A stretch of 64,000 bases of DNA from CAYQOX01 sp964419335 (lineage in GTDB: Bacteria > Hinthialibacterota > Hinthialibacteria > Hinthialibacterales > Hinthialibacteraceae): positions 1 through 64,000 of the forward strand of contig CAYQOX010000007.1 in NCBI GenBank assembly GCA_964419335.1. The letters run 5' to 3'. This document shows, one piece after another, positions 59,338 to 64,000 of the stretch (within the stretch, counting starts at the first letter, position 1; every line of letters starts with the position of its first letter). The position numbers were made by a program, and so were the translations under genes. The notes beneath the pieces were generated by a model that made no database searches, had not been told where the DNA came from, and saw only the letters and a program-made list of their open reading frames with translations.

Positions 59338-59419
59338 CTACAGTTCTCCTTAGCGAAAAGAAGGAAAGGAGGCAAACAGGATTGATAATAATAAGCCGTT
59401 TGCCACTTCGGCGTTATGG

Positions 59420-59518
59420 TTCGATTCATTCGGATTGAAAAAATCATAGGTCTCGCTATAGAATCATGTCATGTTTGCTTTTCAATGTATCAAAAAGTAC
59501 TCACATACAGGATGAACC
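59420..59518. repeat. Dispersed repeat, copy C
   Basis: Bases 59451-59518 match window bases 1-68 with three mismatches. Bases 59420-59468 match the copy at 38891-38940. It therefore joins the two partial copies and defines an element of at least about 100 bp, here between a pseudopilin promoter side and the next gene's terminator. Confidence 0.8.
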
Positions 59519-59666
59519 TATTTAATCATGGGCTAAAATAGAATAATTTGGTTTCAGAGAGAACATATACTCGGGTGCAGGGGGGAGACTATCATATTTC
59601 TAAACATTTTTGAGTATTATCAAAATATCTTTTAGATACCCGCCAAAAATCACTGAGATTTTTCAG

Positions 59667-59699
59667 CAAAAAAAATGAGGAAGAGTTTGCCCCTTCCTC
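59667..59699 (-). terminator. Rho-independent terminator for the Gly/Tyr-rich gene (minus strand)
   Basis: On the minus strand GAGGAAG (59699-59693) pairs with CTTCCTC (59683-59677), followed by ATTTTTTTT. It lies 40 nt beyond the gene's stop codon. Confidence 0.85.
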
Positions 59700-59735
59700 C
59701 CACAGGGTATGTAATGATGATTGAGTGGCAAGAAT

Positions 59736-60569
59736 CTATGGCTGAAAGTCTTCAACAGCAGAGTGCACTCGAATTACCTCTGCCCAAAGAGAATCGTCGA
59801 CTCCATCTTCATCAGTATCGACCAACTTAACATGAATGGTTGCTTGATCGCCTTTTTGTATAACAACCGGTGATTCATCAGAATCCCATATGGGTCTGCC
59901 CATTTCGCGAATGAATGTGTTTTCATTCATTCGGATGGGTAGTCCCGCGAGTATGAGCATATCCTCTTCCTCATAAACTTGTTCGATGATTCCACTTATT
60001 CCACCTTCGGAAGGATCGGGATCATAATGGATTGCATCCATGACGCGAATGGTGGAAGCGACAACGAGTAACCCTGATTCGGTTTCGATGATTTCACCGA
60101 GGAGACTTACTCGCTGGCCTTCTTCGATGGTGACATCTTCGACGGGGGCTTGAGAGATGAACCAAGGTAAGTATTGAATGCTTGCTTGGGAGTAGTCTAC
60201 AACCAGATAGCCATTAATCATAGAAAATTCATTTTCGTTTAATTCGGTCACCGTCCCGGTAAGTTGAATTTGATTTTCTTCCAATAAGGGATAATATCCG
60301 CCTTGATGACCATATCTCATCTGTCCACCGATTTCTCCGTTTCTGAAACCGTTATGGATACCGCCATGGTTTCTTCGCATTCCACCGTGATGTCCATATC
60401 CATATCCATTATTAGGGTTTTGTGGGTTGGGTTGTTGATCAAAACCTCTGCTGGGCTGTGTGATTTGGATAGGGCGATACATTCTCCCTTGAGCATAGAC
60501 ATTAAAAGATGTAAAGATGACGCATAGGGACAAAATCATTGTTCCTAAGATGAAGTTTTTCTGTTTCAT
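59736..60569 (-). CDS. Secreted Gly/Tyr/His-rich protein with beta-domain repeats
   Basis: About 277 residues. ATG at 60569 has AAAGGA 6 nt before it and begins a clear signal peptide (KQKNFILGTMILSLCVIFTSFNVYAQG); the longer frame to 60617 is unlikely. The mature N-terminus (about 30-90) is rich in Gly, Tyr, His and Asn (PNNGYGYGHHGGMRRNHGG), possibly metal-binding or disordered. Two or three OB-like beta units follow ('QLTGTVTELNENEFSMINGYLVV', 'EGQRVSLLGEIIETESGLLVVAST', 'GISGIIEQVYEEEDMLILAGLPI'), similar to DUF5666-type domains by pattern. No function is recognised. It sits between pseudopilin genes. Confidence 0.7.
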   Translation of the reverse strand: MKQKNFILGTMILSLCVIFTSFNVYAQGRMYRPIQITQPSRGFDQQPNPQNPNNGYGYGHHGGMRRNHGGIHNGFRNGEIGGQMRYGHQGGYYPLLEENQIQLTGTVTELNENEFSMINGYLVVDYSQASIQYLPWFISQAPVEDVTIEEGQRVSLLGEIIETESGLLVVASTIRVMDAIHYDPDPSEGGISGIIEQVYEEEDMLILAGLPIRMNENTFIREMGRPIWDSDESPVVIQKGDQATIHVKLVDTDEDGVDDSLWAEVIRVHSAVEDFQP

Positions 60570-60696
60570 GTTCGATCCTTTCTTTTGCCGTTTGAGATAG
60601 GGGATAAAAAAAATCAATATTTGAGTTGCAACTCTGAAACATAGAATGCAGGAGGTTTAGGATAGGTTTACAGAAAGAGAAAAAAAGGTGAAAGAA

Positions 60697-61341
60697 TTAG
60701 GGGATTTGTTGAGGAAAATGAAGATTACCGCCAAACCGTCCTAAATCCCCCTGGCTATGAAGACCGTTGCTGGGGTGATAAGCGGCATCTTGCATCATGG
60801 AGCCGATTCCTTGGAGAGGGCGAAGTCCAAGGCCGGAATCCTCGCCATCCGGACCAAAACTAACCAGCCCATATCCACGTTTGGGATCTTTTGGGGGTAC
60901 CATAAAATGGTAATAATCATAATATCCGTAGCCAAAGACTTCGGGAATATCATGATCGTCAAGAGCGATAGATTCATTAATGTAATGGGCGACGGATTGG
61001 GTGAAAGGATCTTTCAAAAGTTCTGGGGAATTTGGGAGAAATTCTCCTAGTAAAGGTTTGAGTGCTTCGGAAGCATCGTAGTTTGTAACAAATTGTGTAG
61101 GTGGTTCACTTGAACCGAGAGGATATTGTCCTTTATCCGAAGCATATACTTCAATGGCATTGGCAACCATGCGCAGGTTATTCTGGGTTTCGGCGATTTG
61201 GGCTTTGAGCATCGCATCTTTGGCGATAGGTATAGTAATAGTGACGAGCACTCCTGAAATGGCAAGAACAACCAGAAGCTCGTTAAGGGTGAAACCTGCT
61301 TGTTTGAAGAAGCCATGGTTTGGAGGATTCAATCGATACAT
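60697..61341 (-). CDS. Divergent pseudopilin
   Basis: 214 residues. The leader is long (about 16 residues), followed by the prepilin site G-FTLNELLVVLAISGVLVTITIP. Glu5 is retained, and the helix is less canonical than the other three. The C-terminus keeps the shared signature: 'GLVSFGPDGEDSGLGLRPL' and 'YHPSNGLHSQGDLGRFGG'. Divergent from the ECF sigma gene (142 bp between starts). The ribosome site is weak. It is likely exported and anchored as a minor pilin or pseudopilin. Confidence 0.8.
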   Translation of the reverse strand: MYRLNPPNHGFFKQAGFTLNELLVVLAISGVLVTITIPIAKDAMLKAQIAETQNNLRMVANAIEVYASDKGQYPLGSSEPPTQFVTNYDASEALKPLLGEFLPNSPELLKDPFTQSVAHYINESIALDDHDIPEVFGYGYYDYYHFMVPPKDPKRGYGLVSFGPDGEDSGLGLRPLQGIGSMMQDAAYHPSNGLHSQGDLGRFGGNLHFPQQIP

Positions 61342-61483
61342 AATAGATCTATTATAAAGGAAATGGTGAGTTTGTAAATAAAAAATGGTAAAAATCTTTT
61401 CTTTCTTTATAAACCGAAAAGGTTACAGAAGCATTCTATACTAGAGCAAGAATGAGAAAAGGAAGATTAAGGTAGATGAAGTC

Positions 61484-62107
61484 GTGGTTTCTTCTAGAAA
61501 TTCAACATATATAAAGGATACAGTGGGTAAGTATACAGTCTATAAAGATGAAACCTTAATTGAGTATTCGATGCACGGAGATCGAGAAGCCTTTAGTGAA
61601 TTAGCGGAACGCTATTTTGGTAAAATGTATGCGGTAGCGTTAGCCAAAACCCGCAATTCGGAAGAAGCAGAAGACGTGTGCCAGGAAGCGATGATCAAAG
61701 CCTTTCGTTATATTCGAACTTTAAAAGAGACGGAGAAATTTGCTGCATGGCTTCGAAGTATCGTGATTCAAGAGAGTTATGGCCGCTCTCGAAAAAAGAC
61801 CCGATTTTTTGCTATGCTAAATGGGTATTTTCAGGAGAAACAAACGGATTCCACTTTTTATGATTCAAAGGTGGATAAAAATTTATACCAAAAACAATTA
61901 TTCCATCATGCCATTGCGGATTTATCAGCCAAGGCAAGAGAAATTGTGTTACTCCATTATATGTATGGTTTGAGTTGCGAAGAGATTTCTGATCAAATGG
62001 GACTAAAAATGGGTACGGTGAAAAGTCATCTGTTTAAAGCCCGGGAAAAAATGCAAAAAAATCTTGCAAAATTAGGAGTCAATTCGATTGATGCGTTAAA
62101 TCGGTGA
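61484..62107 (+). CDS. ECF-type RNA polymerase sigma factor
   Basis: 207 residues, GTG start with AAGG about 11 nt upstream. Region 2 is 'EYSMHGDREAFSELAERYFGKMYAVALAKTRNSEEAEDVCQEAMIKAFRYI', including the -10 recognition helix. Region 4 has 'ALSAKAREIVLLHYMYGL'-like spacing and the helix-turn-helix 'SCEEISDQMGLKMGTVKSHLFKAREKM'. The linker contains a long insertion of about 20 residues. The next gene starts within or just after its stop, encoding a FecR-like protein that may regulate it. Target promoters cannot be identified from this window. Confidence 0.92.
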   Translation: MVSSRNSTYIKDTVGKYTVYKDETLIEYSMHGDREAFSELAERYFGKMYAVALAKTRNSEEAEDVCQEAMIKAFRYIRTLKETEKFAAWLRSIVIQESYGRSRKKTRFFAMLNGYFQEKQTDSTFYDSKVDKNLYQKQLFHHAIADLSAKAREIVLLHYMYGLSCEEISDQMGLKMGTVKSHLFKAREKMQKNLAKLGVNSIDALNR

Positions 62108-62133
62108 TAAGTCTTTATTCAAGGATTGATAAA

Positions 62134-62934
62134 ATGGAACAAAAAAACACAGATGAGTTGATAAATTATTTAGCTCAAACAGCGCAACCTAATAAAACGA
62201 AATTCAGAGAGAAGTTGCTTACACGTTTGGAGCAAGAGCATATCCGGCCTGAAGTCCATCAGGAACGTTCTAGCCGGGTGGGTTCCACGTATGTTCTACG
62301 GTTCGCTTTTTCTATGGTGATCGTGCTCATCTTAAGTGTCGGTGGGTATTATTGGATGATCCCATCCCCAAAATCTATGGCGAGTATTGTTGCCAGCGTG
62401 GGAACTTTATCGATAAGCGACCAGGATAGAGATGAAGGTAAGGTGAAGCAAGGAGAGTGGATTCAAAGTCAAGAAGATGGCCAAGCGAGTCTGCTTTTAT
62501 CGGATTATTCTGTGGTACGGATGGATCATGACACCACTCTGAAAATCCAGAAAAGAAGAAATGTGGTGTTAAAACATGGACGTCTTTTTGCTGAGATAAC
62601 TCGCACGACTTCGAAAGATAGATTTACCATTCACACGCCTGAAGCCCAACTTACCGTTTTAGGTACAGCCTTTGAAGTATTTAGCCACAATCAAGAAACC
62701 ACGGTTACGGTGACAGAAGGAAAGGTACAGGTGGAGTGGGATGAAAGGTCGGAAGTGGTATCGGCAGGTGAATCGATAACTGTTGCTGCTTCCTCCACAG
62801 TGAAACCGAAGCATGTGGTGAAAGAAGAAGGATTTGACTGGTTTTCTCAGTTAAAAAAGTTGGAGTCTCAAAGTCCAGTGATCCAAGCCATGAGAAAACA
62901 TTTTCCTAGCCGATCTTTAGATTTGAACAAATAA
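62134..62934 (+). CDS. FecR-domain membrane regulator
   Basis: About 266 residues. ATG 62134 has AAGGA 8 nt before it. GTG 62104, overlapping the sigma gene stop, is an alternative with no ribosome site. A cytoplasmic N-terminal part of about 55 residues precedes one membrane helix (about 59-78, 'FAFSMVIVLILSVGGYYWM') and a periplasmic FecR domain ('GEWIQSQEDGQASLLLSDYSVVRMDHDTTLKI', 'FTIHTPEAQLTVLGTAFEVF', 'TTVTVTEGKVQV'). FecR-like proteins transmit outer-surface signals to an ECF sigma factor. No TonB-dependent receptor is present, so this is an ECF/FecR pair of the non-FecA kind. Confidence 0.88.
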   Translation: MEQKNTDELINYLAQTAQPNKTKFREKLLTRLEQEHIRPEVHQERSSRVGSTYVLRFAFSMVIVLILSVGGYYWMIPSPKSMASIVASVGTLSISDQDRDEGKVKQGEWIQSQEDGQASLLLSDYSVVRMDHDTTLKIQKRRNVVLKHGRLFAEITRTTSKDRFTIHTPEAQLTVLGTAFEVFSHNQETTVTVTEGKVQVEWDERSEVVSAGESITVAASSTVKPKHVVKEEGFDWFSQLKKLESQSPVIQAMRKHFPSRSLDLNK

Positions 62935-62943
62935 GTGAATATC

Positions 62944-64000
62944 ATGCATCGGTTTTTTTATTGTCTATTATTGGGTTGTTTTTTATGTATAAACGTAGAT
63001 TCAAAGCCCCCCGAAGTTTTCCCTGGTTTTCAAGTACAAGCGCTAGATCCAACCGAAGATCTGTTGAGCGGTATGCTTTGGACGGAGGAAGGTCTTATCG
63101 TTTGTGATCGAGGGGCTGGTAACTTACTCCTGTTCAAAGATGATGCTTCTATTAATATTCTTGTTGATGGTTTAGATACACCGGTTGATGTGGAGTTGTA
63201 TGAAGGGAATTGGATCATCTTACAAGAAGAAGAGGGTTCTTTACTCAGCATTGATGTAAAAACTCATGCTCGGCGTATTATTGCCGATGATTTCATTCAT
63301 CCTACCGCATTTACGATTGATAATAACGATAAAGCGTATGTGACCGATTTTGTAACCGGGGTGTTAACTCAAGTTGATCTAGACTCTGGGGAAAAGCAAG
63401 AATTCAATATTGAATTTGATAAACCTTCCGATATTCTTTTCGTTCCACCGAATACCCTCGTTGTAGCGGATCAAGTTGAATTGGATGGAAAAGGTGGAAT
63501 GGTCTATTCTTTGGATACGAGTGGGGAAATACTTTCTACGGAACATCGGATTGTTGATCCAACGGGGTTGGCTTTGTCACCTTCAGAAGAGGTGTATGTG
63601 AGTACTTTTTTTTTACAAGGTCCTCCTATGGGGCCAGTTCGTGATGAACCAACCGGAGGCATTGTATCCCTTCAAGCAAGGGGAAGGCCGCGAGAAATCA
63701 TATCAGGATTGTTGGGTCCCACGAGTGTAGAAATTAATCCCGCGGGCGATATTTATGTTTTAGAAGAACCAACCGATTCGATTTATAGGTATACAGAATC
63801 AGGTAATCGTTCCTCCTTGTTGGAGGGGTTTTCGTCAATCCATAAGGCGGTAAGAAACAGTCATGGAGAAATCATCGCTATTGAAGATTCCCCAATCGAA
63901 CGTTTATCTTTTAGGGATTCCAAAAATCATCATCATACATGGATGTGGCCGGAGATTGGGAACTGGGAAAAATCTTGTTTGGCGATAGATGGTTTTGATT
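62944..64000 (+). CDS. NHL/SMP-30-like beta-propeller protein (truncated by window end)
   Basis: Open frame from ATG 62944 through the window end, at least 352 residues, no stop seen. The N-terminus has a hydrophobic segment (FFYCLLLGCFLCI) with a possible lipobox (LLGC), so a lipoprotein or Sec export is likely. Repeats such as 'DLLSGMLWTEEGLIVCDRGAGN', 'HPTAFTIDNNDKAYVTDFVTG', 'KPSDILFVPPNTLVVADQ' and 'GPTSVEINPAGDIYVLEEPTD' are typical of six-bladed NHL or SMP-30 propellers. It follows the FecR-like gene by 9 bp, so it may be part of that operon. The C-terminal portion and function are unknown. Confidence 0.75.
   Translation, partial: MHRFFYCLLLGCFLCINVDSKPPEVFPGFQVQALDPTEDLLSGMLWTEEGLIVCDRGAGNLLLFKDDASINILVDGLDTPVDVELYEGNWIILQEEEGSLLSIDVKTHARRIIADDFIHPTAFTIDNNDKAYVTDFVTGVLTQVDLDSGEKQEFNIEFDKPSDILFVPPNTLVVADQVELDGKGGMVYSLDTSGEILSTEHRIVDPTGLALSPSEEVYVSTFFLQGPPMGPVRDEPTGGIVSLQARGRPREIISGLLGPTSVEINPAGDIYVLEEPTDSIYRYTESGNRSSLLEGFSSIHKAVRNSHGEIIAIEDSPIERLSFRDSKNHHHTWMWPEIGNWEKSCLAIDGFD

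Overview
The window looks like a chromosomal segment of an uncultivated, diderm, surface-active heterotrophic bacterium of moderately low GC. The diderm assignment rests on an OprB-type porin, a C-terminal Phe on that barrel, lipoprotein and Tat signals, and an outer-surface style secretome. Tat-exported Gfo/Idh oxidoreductases, a formylglycine-type sulfatase, dockerin and cohesin-like modules, stand-alone pseudopilins sharing a C-terminal 'GPD...SNGL.S.GDI' signature, and very large PQQ-like and sensor propellers recall Planctomycetota, Hydrogenedentota, Sumerlaeota or Omnitrophota-like lineages. This is inference from gene style; no rRNA or other phylogenetic marker is present to settle it. 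I saw no tRNA, rRNA, CRISPR array, transposase or phage gene.

Layout. 0.3-7.5 kb: Gfo/Idh oxidoreductase, sulfatase, OprB porin (minus) and a two-gene osmoprotectant ABC transporter. 7.5-12.4 kb: Tex (minus) and a secreted Thr/Pro-rich protein with a cohesin-like domain. 12.4-17.2 kb: compact cluster of GT2 glycosyltransferase, MobA-like nucleotidyltransferase, XdhC-like protein, a divergent dockerin protein (minus), a TIGR04282-like transferase and a PflX-like radical SAM enzyme. 17.3-23.5 kb: small membrane protein, deoxyhypusine-synthase-like enzyme, DoxX (minus), HtpG, a second Tat Gfo/Idh enzyme and an exported EEP phosphodiesterase. 23.6-32 kb: signalling and nitrosative-stress block with a membrane PAS/HD-GYP protein, a chemoreceptor with a CxxCH sensor domain, an Rrf2 regulator plus hybrid-cluster protein, and a degenerate DHp-like protein next to a REC-HD-GYP regulator. 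32-38.6 kb: TPR protein (minus), small helical protein, SSS symporter, NarL-type regulator and HflK/HflC (minus).

38.6-41 kb is the most unusual stretch. Two minus-strand genes encode Sec-exported relatives of the type VI tube protein family. They share a 395-nt identical patch within otherwise diverged sequence. The block lies between two 111-bp direct repeats that duplicate the leader and probable promoter of the downstream 1271-aa PQQ-like gene, and it also holds one copy of a dispersed repeat found at both ends of the window.

41-49.2 kb: the PQQ-like protein with an inserted methyltransferase-like domain, a 1054-aa propeller/Y_Y_Y/GGDEF protein and a NarL-type regulator with an altered acidic pocket. 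49.3-57.9 kb: carbohydrate region with a pseudopilin, a duplicated-module secreted protein, a GH71/99-like protein, a GH16 enzyme, an RbsC-like permease plus RbsB-like lipoprotein (no ATPase gene), and a Tat-exported sugar-isomerase-like protein. 58-61.3 kb (minus): three more pseudopilins and a Gly/Tyr-rich secreted protein. 61.5-64 kb: ECF sigma factor, FecR-like regulator and a truncated beta-propeller gene.

Taken together the genes suggest polysaccharide and sulfated-glycan turnover at the cell surface, c-di-GMP control (one cyclase, two HD-GYP proteins) and defence against reactive nitrogen species. Start codons were moved to internal positions wherever a Shine-Dalgarno sequence clearly supported it.
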